Origin: Thermoplasmata archaeon
GTDB taxonomy: Archaea > Thermoplasmatota > Thermoplasmata > Lutacidiplasmatales > UBA184
Direction of reading: 5' to 3'
Length of the DNA stretch: 42,204 nt
Assembly: GCA_022750335.1 (NCBI GenBank)
Contig: JAKIVX010000015.1
Location: 1-42,204 of the forward strand
Every line of letters begins with the position of its first letter. Within the stretch, counting starts at the first letter, position 1. Below the pieces are notes generated by a model, which was not told the origin of the DNA, ran no database searches, and was given only the letters and a program-made list of their open reading frames with translations. Below are positions 7,938-18,998 of the stretch, in pieces. The translations under genes and the position numbers were made by a program.

Positions 7938-9062
7938 CTAGGGACGCGCCCGGGAAGGAGGGCCGAAATCCTCCGGGCCCCACAAGAGGTCGAGGTGGGG
8001 GAGGGCGCTCCGCAGGGCCGCCACCCGAGGTTCGAAGCCCGGGGTGTGCGCGTACGGGGTCACCCAGACGATGGCGTGGCACCGACGGGCGAGACGTTCG
8101 AGTTCCCGACCCACTCGCTCGGGCTCACCCAGGTCCCAGCCGTCGCTCAGGAGGAGGAGGGTCGTTCGGTCGCGCAGCAGCGTCGCGGCCCGGTCGAACA
8201 GCTCCGATAGAGATCCGCCGATCCGGGTCCCCCCGTCCGCGAGCGCGATCCGGGCGCTGGTATGGACGGCCGCGCGACGGTACCGGTGGCGGCGAACCTC
8301 GGCGGTGACTTCCGTGAGCTCGGTGCTGAAGGCAAAGACCCGGGCCCGGCGGGAGACCGACGCGAGCGCGTAGACCAACGAGAAGAACTGACTCTCGTGC
8401 TCCCGCATCGAGCCGCTGACGTCCCACGCCACTACGAACTCCCCGCGGCGGAGGCTCGGACGTTGTCGGCGGAGCTCGACGAACTCCCCTCCGTAGCGTA
8501 GGCTCCTCCGCAAGGTATCCCGAACGTCCACTCCTCCCCGGTGCGACCGGGCCCGACGTCGACCGGGCAGGGTCGCCATCCGGCGTCGGAGGCGACGCGC
8601 GCCGTCGCGGAGGTCGTGCAGTTCCTTTTCCGGTCGGGCGGTAAGGGGATGACCTACGTTTGGTGCGCTCGCGCTCCACCTCCCCAACGGGATCGAGACG
8701 GTCGGTGGTTCCGGTTGGGGGGAACCGGGCCCGTCCGTCGGCCGGGTCCGTGGAGGAACGGGAGACGGACGGGTCATCGCGGTCCCCGCCCCGGTCCACG
8801 GGAGCTTCGAGGTACCGCCCGACCAGAAGGCAGCGAAGGCCCGGTCGAGAAGTTCGACCTCTTCTGGGGATTTCGCCAGCGTCGCACGGCACGCAGAGCC
8901 GAAGGACGGGCGGTCCAGCGGGTCGACGAGACCCACCGCGCGCCCGAGGTCGATCTCAGCGCCGACCCCGACGGGGAGACCGCACGCACGCACGAACTGG
9001 CAGAACTCCGCGAGACGGCGGGTGATCGCCCCCGAGGGGTCGAGCCCCTCCGACTCGGTCAC
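7938..9062 (-). CDS. coxE: CoxE-type VWA-domain protein for CO dehydrogenase maturation
   Basis: Partner of the CoxD AAA+ ATPase; in characterised aerobic CO dehydrogenases this pair helps install the sulfido-bridged copper of the Mo-Cu active site. The 374-residue protein has a helical N-terminal part (about 1-85), a Pro/Thr-rich linker (about 86-140), a basic helical segment, and a C-terminal von Willebrand factor A domain. The metal (MIDAS) motif is intact: WDVSGSM with Asp214, Ser216 and Ser218, then a Thr in GGTRIGGS and Asp in LLLSDGWD. It overlaps coxD by 4 nt and follows it in the same operon. The CODH assignment rests on the neighbouring coxMSL; VWA/MoxR pairs also serve other systems. 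Confidence 0.85.
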   Translation of the reverse strand: MTESEGLDPSGAITRRLAEFCQFVRACGLPVGVGAEIDLGRAVGLVDPLDRPSFGSACRATLAKSPEEVELLDRAFAAFWSGGTSKLPWTGAGTAMTRPSPVPPRTRPTDGPGSPQPEPPTVSIPLGRWSASAPNVGHPLTARPEKELHDLRDGARRLRRRMATLPGRRRARSHRGGVDVRDTLRRSLRYGGEFVELRRQRPSLRRGEFVVAWDVSGSMREHESQFFSLVYALASVSRRARVFAFSTELTEVTAEVRRHRYRRAAVHTSARIALADGGTRIGGSLSELFDRAATLLRDRTTLLLLSDGWDLGEPERVGRELERLARRCHAIVWVTPYAHTPGFEPRVAALRSALPHLDLLWGPEDFGPPSRARP

Positions 9063-9952
9063 TCCGGGCTCTCGAGAAGCGCAGCGTGGCGCGACCGCAA
9101 CAGTTCCAGGTCGTCCGCGTCCTTGATGAGGAATCCGAGGGTCGTCGCGACTGCGGCCGGGTCGAGCGCGTCGATGCGCAGGGTCAACAGGGCCGCCGCC
9201 CAGTCCAGCGTTTCAGCGACCCCCGGCCGCTTCGCGAGGTCCGGCTCCCGGCGCAACCGCTGCACGAACCCAACGACCTGGCGGGCGAAGGCCGCATCGA
9301 GCGACGGAACCCGACGGCGGAGGATCGTGAGCTCCTTCTCGGCGTCGGGATAATCGACGTACGCGTAGAGGCAGCGTCGCTTGAGCGCGTCGCTGAGGGT
9401 CCGGGTACGGTTCGACGTGATCACGACGAGCGGGGGTCGCGTGGCCCGGAGGGTACCGATCTCCGGAACCGTGATCTGAAAGTCCGAAAGGACCTCAAGC
9501 AGCAGGCCCTCGAACTCCTCGTCGGCGCGGTCGACCTCGTCGATGAGGAGGACGGGGCGATGGGCCGCATCTCCTCCGAGGGCGCGCAGTAGGGGCCCGC
9601 GTTGGAGGAAGCGTTCGCTGAAGACCTGCTTCTCGAGCGTCTCGGTCGCCGTGTCTCGCTCGTGCATCCGGATCATGAGGAGCTGTCGGGGGTAGTCCCA
9701 GTCGTAGAGGGCCGAGCGCGAGTCGAGGCCCTCGAAACACTGGAGCCGGATGAGTTCCCCTCCGGTGGCTGCCGAGAGTACCTTCGCGATCTCGGTCTTG
9801 CCGCATCCGGGTTCCCCCTCGACGAGCAGGGGTTTCCCGAGTCGGGCGCTGAGGAAGATCGCCGTCGCCAGCGACAAGTCCGCGATGTACGACTGGGCGG
9901 CGAGCAGTTCCTGGACCTGCTCCGGCCCTTTCCACGTCTCGGTATCCATCAT
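9059..9952 (-). CDS. coxD: CoxD-type MoxR-family AAA+ ATPase
   Basis: Membrane-associated or soluble AAA+ chaperone of the MoxR family. It acts with CoxE to remodel apo-CO dehydrogenase for copper/sulfur insertion (known for the family in Oligotropha). The P-loop GEPGCGKT is at residues 46-53, Walker B LLIDEVD at 134-140, sensor-1 region VVITSNRTR, and an arginine-rich LKRRCLY segment. The 297-residue length is typical. Translation starts at one of two adjacent ATGs (9952). Its stop overlaps the coxE start, so the two are probably made in fixed ratio. The gene diverges from moaA over 124 nt. Confidence 0.88.
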   Translation of the reverse strand: MMDTETWKGPEQVQELLAAQSYIADLSLATAIFLSARLGKPLLVEGEPGCGKTEIAKVLSAATGGELIRLQCFEGLDSRSALYDWDYPRQLLMIRMHERDTATETLEKQVFSERFLQRGPLLRALGGDAAHRPVLLIDEVDRADEEFEGLLLEVLSDFQITVPEIGTLRATRPPLVVITSNRTRTLSDALKRRCLYAYVDYPDAEKELTILRRRVPSLDAAFARQVVGFVQRLRREPDLAKRPGVAETLDWAAALLTLRIDALDPAAVATTLGFLIKDADDLELLRSRHAALLESPE

Positions 9953-10046
9953 CGCGGGCGTCCGGTCGTGCGTCCATCCGACACCGACCGATGTACTTTG
10001 CCTATCGCCCGCTCGCGACTGATATCCGGTCGGACCGCGCGAAGAC

Positions 10047-10052
10047 TAATAC
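10047..10052 (+). promoter_or_regulatory. TATA-like box of moaA (leaderless spacing)
   Basis: TAATAC begins 30 nt before the moaA ATG in a GC-rich context. This spacing places the transcript start at or next to the ATG, as in leaderless archaeal mRNAs. No Shine-Dalgarno sequence precedes the ATG. Confidence 0.55.
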
Positions 10053-10076
10053 TGCCGCGTCGGCTCTCGGGTCTCG

Positions 10077-11060
10077 ATGTTGGTCGATTCGGTGGGTCGC
10101 GGCGTCACCGACATCCGGATCAGCGTGACCAAGCGCTGCAACTTCGGATGCGTCTACTGCCACGACGAGGGGTTGGGCCCGGTCGCGAAACCCCGCACCC
10201 CCCACGGCGAGGAGATGACTCCAACCGAGGTCGAGCGGCTCGTGCGGGTTGCCCGCGCCTTCGATATCGATTCGGTGAAGTTCACCGGAGGGGAGCCGTT
10301 GGTCCGACCGGACCTCGAGGAGATCATCGCCCGGACCGTGCGACACATCGACGATGTCTCGCTGACCACGAACGGGTCGATGCTGGAGGGCCGGGCCGAG
10401 GCCCTGCGCAACGCCGGACTGAAGCGCGTCAACGTCTCCATCGATTCCCTCGACCCGGGCGCGTTCCAGGAGATCCGAAAGGGCGCGTTGGCCCCCGTGC
10501 TGCGCGGGATCGAAGCCGCCTTGCGCGTCGGGCTGAAGCCGGTCAAGCTCAACATGGTCGTGTTTCGACCCACCTTGCCGCACATTCCTGAGATGATCCG
10601 ATTCGCGAGCCGAACCGAGGGCCTGCGGGTCCAGCTCATCCAGTTCATGCCGGAGCTCGTGGGGCCGAAGGACTGGTCGGTCGACATCGACAGCGTGAAA
10701 CGATGGCTTGAGAGCCGGGCCGACCGCGTCCTGGTGCGCGAGATGCACCACCGGAAGATCTACCTCTTCCATGGCACCGAGGTTGAAGTGGTCGACCCGG
10801 TCGCCAATCCGGACTTCTGCATGCATTGCCACCGGATCCGGGTGACCCACAAGGGCGAGCTCAAGGGGTGCCTCAATCGGAACGACGACCTGATCCCGAC
10901 CCGGGGGCTCACCGATGAGGCGCTCGAAGAGGCGTTCCGGTCGGTGGTCGCCGCCCGGATCCCCTTCTATGGAGGGTACCTCCGGGACTATCCTCGTCGC
11001 ACCCCCGAATCCGCTCCTCTCCTCCAACTGATGCCCGAAGATTTCGGCCCGCCCCTTTAG
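10077..11060 (+). CDS. moaA: GTP 3',8-cyclase MoaA (molybdopterin biosynthesis)
   Basis: Radical SAM enzyme that begins molybdopterin synthesis by converting GTP to 3',8-cyclo-GTP. The N-terminal SAM [4Fe-4S] cluster motif is CxxxCxxC (Cys21, Cys25, Cys28) after the usual DIRISVTKRC. The SAM-binding GGEP is at 71-74 and TTNGSML follows. The second, substrate-binding cluster uses Cys248, Cys251 and Cys265. The C-terminus (LMPEDFGPPL) lacks the double-Gly tail found in many bacterial and human MoaA proteins, so activity or partner use may differ. Its place among CO dehydrogenase genes fits supply of the Mo-pterin cofactor. The stop overlaps that of the convergent xdhC-like gene. Confidence 0.93.
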   Translation: MLVDSVGRGVTDIRISVTKRCNFGCVYCHDEGLGPVAKPRTPHGEEMTPTEVERLVRVARAFDIDSVKFTGGEPLVRPDLEEIIARTVRHIDDVSLTTNGSMLEGRAEALRNAGLKRVNVSIDSLDPGAFQEIRKGALAPVLRGIEAALRVGLKPVKLNMVVFRPTLPHIPEMIRFASRTEGLRVQLIQFMPELVGPKDWSVDIDSVKRWLESRADRVLVREMHHRKIYLFHGTEVEVVDPVANPDFCMHCHRIRVTHKGELKGCLNRNDDLIPTRGLTDEALEEAFRSVVAARIPFYGGYLRDYPRRTPESAPLLQLMPEDFGPPL

Positions 11061-11902
11061 GCCGAGCTCGGGCCCGGGGGCGCTCGGACCCGCTCTTTCC
11101 CGTACTTGGTCGCGAGAACGTCGGCCATGATCGCGACGGCGATCTCCTCGGGGGTCTTCGCTCCGATGTCGACCCCGATCGGGGCGTGCAGGGCGTTCCG
11201 AAACTCGAGGGAGACGCCTCGCTCGGTCAGCCCGTCCAGGTCCAGCCGGATTCGATGACGGCTTGCGAGCAGGCCAACGAACTTGACCGGTACCTTCGAT
11301 ATCGACTCGAGCACCGCGACGTCCCTCTCTCCCTTGGTGAGGACGACGACGTAGTCCGTTCCTCCCAGTCCGAGGGCGACCGGATCCACCACCGATTGAC
11401 GGATGATCTGATGGGGGGGCTCCGGAAGTGCCGGGTGGGGGTCGACCACCGTCACCTCGAACCCGAGCCGCTGACCGAGGTGGACCAGTGCGGCCTCAAG
11501 GTCGTCTTTTCCGCCCTGCCCGATCACGACCAGCCGGGGCGTCGGCAGCATCGGCTCGATGTAGACCTCCAGCACCCCGCCACAGTTGGTCTGGACCCAG
11601 ATCTCGTTCGGGTCGCTCTCGTGAAGCGTTCCCGCGACCGACCCTTCTGTGTCGACGAGGTGGATCCGCAGCACGCGCGGCTCCCCCGTCGTGAGAGTCT
11701 CGAGCGCCACCTGGACGATCGGCCCTTCCGGGCAGCCCCCTCCGAGCGTGCCTCCTGCGATCTCCCCGGCGTCCGTGATGAGGATCTTGAACCCGGATTT
11801 GGCGAGAGTCGAGCCCTCGGTCTTCGTCACGGTGGCGACGACGAACGGCGCTCGTCGGGCGACGAGCTCGGCAAGGTGGCGGGAGTAGGGGCCGGGTTGC
11901 AT
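11057..11902 (-). CDS. XdhC/CoxI-family molybdoenzyme maturation factor
   Basis: Member of the XdhC/CoxF/CoxI family that binds molybdopterin-type cofactor and promotes sulfuration and insertion into xanthine or CO dehydrogenases. An N-terminal XdhC domain (FVVATVTKTEGSTLAKSG, GGTLGGGCPEG, TNCGGVLEVYIEP) is followed by a Rossmann-like domain (RLVVIGQGGKDDLEAALV, DYVVVLTKGERD, FVGLLASRHR) and the closing motif IGVDIGAKTPEEIAVAIMAD. ATG at 11902 is preferred because a weak TATA-like GTAGTTAG lies about 27 nt upstream; ATG at 11914 is possible, and an ATG at 12049 would add an unlikely extension. It diverges from coxMSL and should serve that enzyme. Confidence 0.87.
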   Translation of the reverse strand: MQPGPYSRHLAELVARRAPFVVATVTKTEGSTLAKSGFKILITDAGEIAGGTLGGGCPEGPIVQVALETLTTGEPRVLRIHLVDTEGSVAGTLHESDPNEIWVQTNCGGVLEVYIEPMLPTPRLVVIGQGGKDDLEAALVHLGQRLGFEVTVVDPHPALPEPPHQIIRQSVVDPVALGLGGTDYVVVLTKGERDVAVLESISKVPVKFVGLLASRHRIRLDLDGLTERGVSLEFRNALHAPIGVDIGAKTPEEIAVAIMADVLATKYGKERVRAPPGPSSA

Positions 11903-12088
11903 GCCGCGGGGCATTCGAGGGGCGCTAACTACGCTTTCCCGAGAGGGCTCCTGCCCTGGGGCCGCGGTCCACGAGAGGCGCTTCCGGGCGGCGGGAAAGG
12001 ACTGAGTCCACCTCCCGACCCATGGGCCGGAAGAACCTTCATTACGCATCAGGCACTGGCGTGCTACGCCGAGTCAGGGGGCGCACCG

Positions 12089-12964
12089 ATGTATCCACCG
12101 AATTTTGAGTACTATGTCCCGTCGACCGTGGAAGAAGCCGTCGGTCTGCTCGACCAGCATCAAGGCGACGCGAAGATCCTCGCCGGGGGCCAGAGCCTCA
12201 TCGCGATGATGAAGCTCCGGCTGGCCCAGCCGGCCATCCTGGTCGATATCAACCGCATTCCGAACCTCGCCTACGTTCGCGAGGACGACAAATTCCTCCG
12301 GATCGGCGCCACGACCCGGACGGCGGAGTTGAGCCGCTCGACCATCGTCCAAGCGCGCTACCCCATCCTCTCCGACGCGGGACGTGAGATCGCGGATCCC
12401 ATCGTCCGCAACCGCGGCACCGTCGGCGGCAACGTCTCTCACGGCGACCCCGGGAACGACCTGCCCGCCTGTCTGCTGGCGATGGGGGCGGAGTTTGAGA
12501 TCCACGGTCCGAAGGGCATCCGGACGCTCCCCGCGCGGGGATTCTATCAGGACACCTTCGTAACGTCGGTCGCGACGAACGAGATGATGACCGAGATCCG
12601 GGTTCCTCGACCGGGAGCGGGCACCGGGAGCGCGTACTCAAAGATGGAGCGAAAGGTCGGCGATTTCGCGACCGTCGGAGTGGGGGCGCGGGTCGTCGTG
12701 GACAGTTCCGGTAAGATCCTCAACGCGGGTATCGGACTCACGAACGTCGGACCGACCGCGATCTATGCCACCGCGGCCTCCGACTTCCTGGCCGGAAAGA
12801 CTGATAGTGACGCCGTACTCGCTCAGGCCGCCGTTCTCGCTCGGGACGCGTCCGCCCCTTCGCCGGACAACCGAGGCCCCGTCGACTTCAAGAAGGATAT
12901 GGTTCGAATCTGGACCCGAAGGACCTTGCGCAAGGCGCTGGACCGGGCGAAGGGAGGGAAGTGA
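12089..12964 (+). CDS. coxM: CO dehydrogenase medium (FAD) subunit
   Basis: FAD-binding subunit that passes electrons from the iron-sulfur subunit to the respiratory chain acceptor. The 291-residue protein has both flavin motifs: AGGQS (residues 32-36) and TVGGN (111-115), the latter followed by SHGDPGNDLPA; the C-terminal CO_deh_flav_C domain begins with KVGDFATVGVGARV. ATG at 12089 is preceded by a G-rich stretch (CAGGGGGC) that may serve as ribosome site. It heads the coxM-coxS-coxL order characteristic of form I aerobic CO dehydrogenases, with 3 nt to coxS. Confidence 0.95.
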   Translation: MYPPNFEYYVPSTVEEAVGLLDQHQGDAKILAGGQSLIAMMKLRLAQPAILVDINRIPNLAYVREDDKFLRIGATTRTAELSRSTIVQARYPILSDAGREIADPIVRNRGTVGGNVSHGDPGNDLPACLLAMGAEFEIHGPKGIRTLPARGFYQDTFVTSVATNEMMTEIRVPRPGAGTGSAYSKMERKVGDFATVGVGARVVVDSSGKILNAGIGLTNVGPTAIYATAASDFLAGKTDSDAVLAQAAVLARDASAPSPDNRGPVDFKKDMVRIWTRRTLRKALDRAKGGK

Positions 12965-12967
12965 ACC

Positions 12968-13501
12968 ATGGCGATCGATGCAGTCGAAGTGCAGTCCGCG
13001 ATGCCGAATCACCGCTCGAAGACGATCCACGTGACCGTCAACGGCGTGCCCCGGGAGTCCCACGTGGAAGCACGGACCCTCCTCGTGAGCTACCTACGGG
13101 AACACCTCAAGTTGACCGGCACGCACATCGGATGCGATACCGGGCACTGCGGGGCATGCACCGTCCTCGTCGACGGCACCCCCGTCAAGTCGTGCATGTT
13201 CCTCGCCGTCCAGTCGGACGGGTCGGAAGTCCGTTCGGTCGAGGGCCTCGAGACCGGCGGAAAGCTCCATCCGGTCCAGGAGGGGTTCCACAAGGAACAC
13301 GGCCTCCAGTGCGGATACTGTACCCCGGGCATGATGATGACCTCGGTCGCGCTCTTGGCCGCGAACCCGAACCCGACCGAGGACGAGATCCGACGGGGGA
13401 TCTCCGGTAACCTGTGCCGGTGCACGGGCTACGTCAACATCGTCAAGGCGATCCAATCGGCGGCGAAGGAGATGGCTGCCGCCCCGAAGGGAGGGCCCTA
13501 G
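12968..13501 (+). CDS. coxS: CO dehydrogenase small (2x[2Fe-2S]) subunit
   Basis: Electron-transfer subunit holding two [2Fe-2S] clusters. All eight ligands are present: Cys56, Cys61, Cys64 and Cys76 of the plant-ferredoxin-like N-terminal domain ([12 protein letters not shown]), and Cys115, Cys118, Cys150 and Cys152 of the helical C-terminal domain ([17 protein letters not shown]). At 177 residues it carries a slightly longer N-terminus than usual; the ATG at 13001 is an alternative start that would remove about 11 residues. It lies between coxM and coxL with 2-3 nt gaps, so all three are surely cotranscribed. Confidence 0.96.
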   Translation: MAIDAVEVQSAMPNHRSKTIHVTVNGVPRESHVEARTLLVSYLREHLKLTGTHIGCDTGHCGACTVLVDGTPVKSCMFLAVQSDGSEVRSVEGLETGGKLHPVQEGFHKEHGLQCGYCTPGMMMTSVALLAANPNPTEDEIRRGISGNLCRCTGYVNIVKAIQSAAKEMAAAPKGGP

Positions 13502-13503
13502 CG

Positions 13504-15846
<2,343 letters not shown>

Positions 15847-15864
15847 ACCGAGGGGGGGCGGGAC

Positions 15865-16305
15865 GTGCACGTCGAGGGGGACTTCCACGTCCGCTCGGCC
15901 CGGACCCTGGTCTGGGCCTTCTTCCGGGATCCGGCAACTCTCGCGACGTGCCTCGAGGATCCGCACGAGATCCACGCCACCGATGCGACCCACTTCGAGG
16001 GTACCTTGACGGCCGGCGTCGCGTTCATCCGCGGCACGTTCCGGCTCCGGGGGAGCTACGCCTCCGAGACGCCCCCCAACCAGATGCAGGTGACCCTCCA
16101 GGGCTCGGGAATGGGCAGCGGGGTGGACGCGGCCCTCACCGTCTCCTTCGCCGAGGGATCGGAGGGGACGGGCGTTCACTGGACCGGGGAGATCAAGATG
16201 TCCGGCACGATCGCCACGGTCGGCGAGCGGCTCGTGAAAGGGACGGTCGACAAGAAGGTCACCGCCCTGTTCGAAGCGGCGCGCGTAAAGCTCGAGCCGG
16301 CCTGA
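15865..16305 (+). CDS. coxG: CoxG-family protein (SRPBCC fold)
   Basis: CoxG proteins are SRPBCC-fold proteins encoded with CO dehydrogenases; in mycobacteria CoxG has been reported to help connect the enzyme to membrane quinone, and it was earlier proposed as a membrane anchor. The 146-residue sequence shows the family order: an N-terminal strand VEGDFHVRS, helix VWAFFRDPATLATCLEDP, a central antiparallel sheet, and a long C-terminal helix ERLVKGTVDKKVTALFEAA. No transmembrane segment follows the helix, so membrane binding would have to be indirect or peripheral. The start is GTG at 15865, 18 nt after coxL, with a G-rich ribosome-site-like run just upstream. Same operon as coxMSL. Confidence 0.85.
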   Translation: MHVEGDFHVRSARTLVWAFFRDPATLATCLEDPHEIHATDATHFEGTLTAGVAFIRGTFRLRGSYASETPPNQMQVTLQGSGMGSGVDAALTVSFAEGSEGTGVHWTGEIKMSGTIATVGERLVKGTVDKKVTALFEAARVKLEPA

Positions 16306-16330
16306 CGACTCGTGCGACGCCGCCCGTGTG

Positions 16331-18031
16331 TCAGGGTAGGTAGCGGGCGGGCGATTTCACGAATTTCCGACGGCAGCTGTCTGCGCAGAAGTAGTAGGTC
16401 GTTCCCGCGTGGGTCGCCCGCAACGGCGTCGAGCGGTCGACCTCCATGTGGCAGACCGGGTCGATCGCCGGGGGGTCCGGAGAGACGGAAGCGGCGGGGG
16501 GTTCCGCGACCGTCGACCGCGGGGCCGTTCGGCGGACCTGGGTCAATTCGGCCATGATGCTGAGCGCGATCTCTTCCGGAGACTCGGCCGAGATGTCGAG
16601 GCCTACGGGGTTGCGGATCGACGCGACCTGACCCTCCGTCAGTCCGTCCTCCCGGAGCGTGGCGAGGACGGAGGCCGCCCGCTTGCGGCTCGCCACCAGA
16701 CCGACGAACGCGACCGGTGCAACCGCGATGCGGGCGAGGGCGAGCTCGTCGTACCTCCCCATCGTGGCGACGATCGCGTAGGTCGGGGCCATCAGATGCT
16801 TCGGGAGGTCCTCGACCTCGGTCACGAGGGTATCGACCGAGGGGAGATCTCGGGCGTTCGCCCCGGCCGCCACCAGCGTGACGTGGTACCCGAGAAGGGG
16901 TCCGAGGGCCGCGAGGCTCGCGGCCACCGGAGAGTCCCCGACGATCAGCAGGTTCGGCTTGGGCACATTCGGTTCGATGTAGATCTCCACAGTTCCTCCA
17001 CTCTCGCACACCATCGTTCGGTCGACCACCCCCTCTTGGGGGGGGCCTCGACGTTCGTCGGGGGTCACTCGGAGCAGCCGCGGCGTCCCCTCCCGAAGGG
17101 CGTTGCGTGCCTCGGCGACGACGAGGTCTTCGGTGCACATCCCTCCGACCCATCCCACATGGCTCCCGTCTGGCCGGACGACCGCCTTGTAACCCGGACG
17201 CCCCGATGTGGGGCGCACGACGCGCACCACGGTCGCGAGCGCGAACGGCTGTCCCTCACGTCGGAGCCGTTCGCTCAAGGCCCCCACGTCGGCAGGGAGC
17301 CAGAGCGTCGGCGTCGCCCGCCGCTCCGATGGGGCAGCATGGAGCGCGAGCCGAGGACCTGCGGCGCGAAGCAAGGTCGTTTCGAGAGACACTCTCCGTC
17401 GCGCCCCATCCTCGAACAGCGCGAGCTCGGCCGGCGTGTCGATGTCGACCAGGACGCCGGGGTCGTCGACCGGGACCTCCCGGATCTCCGAGGGATGGTT
17501 CGGGAACATCGCGCGGCAGCCCACATCCCCCTCGATCTGGGCGACCTCGGGCGCGAGGTTACGGTCGAAGAGGACGGGATTGCCCCGGATCCCCCGAAAC
17601 GTCGGGATGAAGATCCGTCCGTCCCCCGCCGAGGCCCGTCGGGCGAGCGCCTCGAGCGTAGCCGGTCGGACAAATGGTTGATCCGCCAGCACGATCATCA
17701 CGTGACCGGGCAGGTCCGAAACTGCGCGCAGCCCGACCCGGAGCGACGAGCTCATCCCGGGCGAGGGGTCGGGATTGACGACTACCGTCTCATCCCTGAA
17801 GGTCGTCGCCCGTCGCACCGCACCCGCGTCGCGGCCGAGGACCACGACCACGGGGTGGATGTGGGCGTCGCGCAGGTTCTCGAGGACCTGGGTGAGCATG
17901 GTGCGGGCGCCGACCCGGACCAATGCCTTGGACCGACCCATCCGGGAGGACGTGCCCGCGGCCAGCACGACCGCCGTCGTCCCGCCGACGGGGCGTCCCG
18001 GTCGGGGGGTACCTCGCGCTCGCCGCGCCAT
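16331..18031 (-). CDS. MocA-like nucleotidyltransferase - XdhC - YHS domain fusion
   Basis: Three-domain 566-residue protein. Residues about 17-215 are a MobA/MocA-type nucleotidyltransferase (LAAGTSSRMGRSK at 23-35, VLADQPFV, GIRGNPVLFDR), the family that makes molybdopterin cytosine dinucleotide. Residues about 250-495 are an XdhC/CoxF-type domain (FALATVVRVVRPTSGRPG, GMCTED, a Rossmann segment LLIVGDSPVAASLAAL, VGLDISAESPEEIALSIMAE). Residues 524-565 are a YHS domain with Cys527, Cys549 and Cys553, a likely metal site. Aerobic CO dehydrogenase uses the cytosine dinucleotide cofactor, so one chain may build, hold and deliver it; the YHS domain might handle copper (inference). It converges on coxG with 25 nt between. 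Confidence 0.88.
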   Translation of the reverse strand: MARRARGTPRPGRPVGGTTAVVLAAGTSSRMGRSKALVRVGARTMLTQVLENLRDAHIHPVVVVLGRDAGAVRRATTFRDETVVVNPDPSPGMSSSLRVGLRAVSDLPGHVMIVLADQPFVRPATLEALARRASAGDGRIFIPTFRGIRGNPVLFDRNLAPEVAQIEGDVGCRAMFPNHPSEIREVPVDDPGVLVDIDTPAELALFEDGARRRVSLETTLLRAAGPRLALHAAPSERRATPTLWLPADVGALSERLRREGQPFALATVVRVVRPTSGRPGYKAVVRPDGSHVGWVGGMCTEDLVVAEARNALREGTPRLLRVTPDERRGPPQEGVVDRTMVCESGGTVEIYIEPNVPKPNLLIVGDSPVAASLAALGPLLGYHVTLVAAGANARDLPSVDTLVTEVEDLPKHLMAPTYAIVATMGRYDELALARIAVAPVAFVGLVASRKRAASVLATLREDGLTEGQVASIRNPVGLDISAESPEEIALSIMAELTQVRRTAPRSTVAEPPAASVSPDPPAIDPVCHMEVDRSTPLRATHAGTTYYFCADSCRRKFVKSPARYLP

Positions 18032-18112
18032 CCGGTCGATTAGCCGGACCGTCCGTGTAAGGCTTACGCCGGCGCGGGCCGGCCCCTCGCGAACCGAGGT
18101 GGGCCCGGGGAG

Positions 18113-18187
18113 TGCTCCCGGCGGGATTCGAACCCGCGTTACCGCGTCGAAGGCGCGGAATCCTTGACCGGACTAGACTACAGGAGC
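18113..18187 (-). tRNA. tRNA-Glu (anticodon TTC)
   Basis: Cloverleaf on the minus strand: acceptor GCTCCTG pairs with CGGGAGC (one G-T pair), D arm GTCT/GGAT, anticodon stem CCGCG/CGCGG around loop CCTTCGA, 4-nt variable region, and T arm GCGGG-TTCGAAT-CCCGC. The anticodon TTC is at 49-51 of block 18101 (18149-18151). Discriminator is A (18113); CCA is not encoded. The sequence closely resembles archaeal tRNA-Glu. Position 33 is C rather than the near-universal U. No intron. Confidence 0.92.
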
Positions 18188-18266
18188 GCCCTCTCCGAGA
18201 CGGAGCGCGGACCGTGCGCCGGCGCTAAGAGCTTACCGGTGCGGGCACATGACCGACCCTTCCCGA

Positions 18267-18998
18267 CTACTTCGGCCGCGGCTTCTCGAGGAAGTACGGG
18301 GTGTAGGGGTGACGGGGCAAGTACTCCGAGCGCCGCTGGCCCGTGACCGCGTAAATCGTCTTCTCCCCGATCTTGCACGCGTTGTCCGCGATCCGCTCGA
18401 AATGACGGGCCACGAGCAGCGCATTGGACAGGTGGAGAGCCGACATCGGGTCGCGGACCAGCTCCCGAACGACCAGCCGCGTGGCTTCCCGGTGCATCCG
18501 GTCGACCTCATCGTCCCGCACAAAGAGCCCGAGCGCGAGGGGGGCCTGGTCCTCGAGCAGGGCGTCGAGGGACTGCTGGACCATCGATTCGACCGTGCGG
18601 TCCATCGCCTCGAGGAGGTTCGATACCTCGGGAACGTCCGGGTGCACCTCGGGGGTCGTGATGCGGGCCATGTCGAAGCCGAGGCGCCCGATCCGGTCCA
18701 AGTGGGTCGTGATCTTGAGGAGGGCCGCCGCGGTCCGGAGGTCGACGGCCGCGGGCTGCTTGAGGACGAGGAAGCTGATGACTTCGTGCTCGATGTCTTC
18801 GTCGTACCGGTCGAGATCCGTGTCCCGGTCGAGCACCTTCTGCGCCGCGACGAGATCGCCCGCATGGAAGGCCGCCCATCCGTCGTGGACCATCAGGAGG
18901 GCCCAATGGCCCATCTCGACCGCTCTGCCCTTGAGACGGTGGATCTCGGTGTCGGCACCCCGTGGCTCCTCTGGCGGGACCGGTGTCTCGTCGCTCAT
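18267..18998 (-). CDS. phoU: PhoU-family phosphate transport regulator
   Basis: Cytoplasmic protein of 243 residues that modulates the Pst transporter and phosphate signalling. It is all helical with two PhoU repeats (about 20-115 and 120-220); each carries the acidic metal-binding pattern, for example [13 protein letters not shown] and [20 protein letters not shown], and the motif [20 protein letters not shown] near the end is diagnostic. ATG at 18998 overlaps the pstB stop by 4 nt; a longer in-frame extension overlaps pstB and is rejected. Last gene of pstSCAB-phoU. Confidence 0.93.
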   Translation of the reverse strand: MSDETPVPPEEPRGADTEIHRLKGRAVEMGHWALLMVHDGWAAFHAGDLVAAQKVLDRDTDLDRYDEDIEHEVISFLVLKQPAAVDLRTAAALLKITTHLDRIGRLGFDMARITTPEVHPDVPEVSNLLEAMDRTVESMVQQSLDALLEDQAPLALGLFVRDDEVDRMHREATRLVVRELVRDPMSALHLSNALLVARHFERIADNACKIGEKTIYAVTGQRRSEYLPRHPYTPYFLEKPRPK

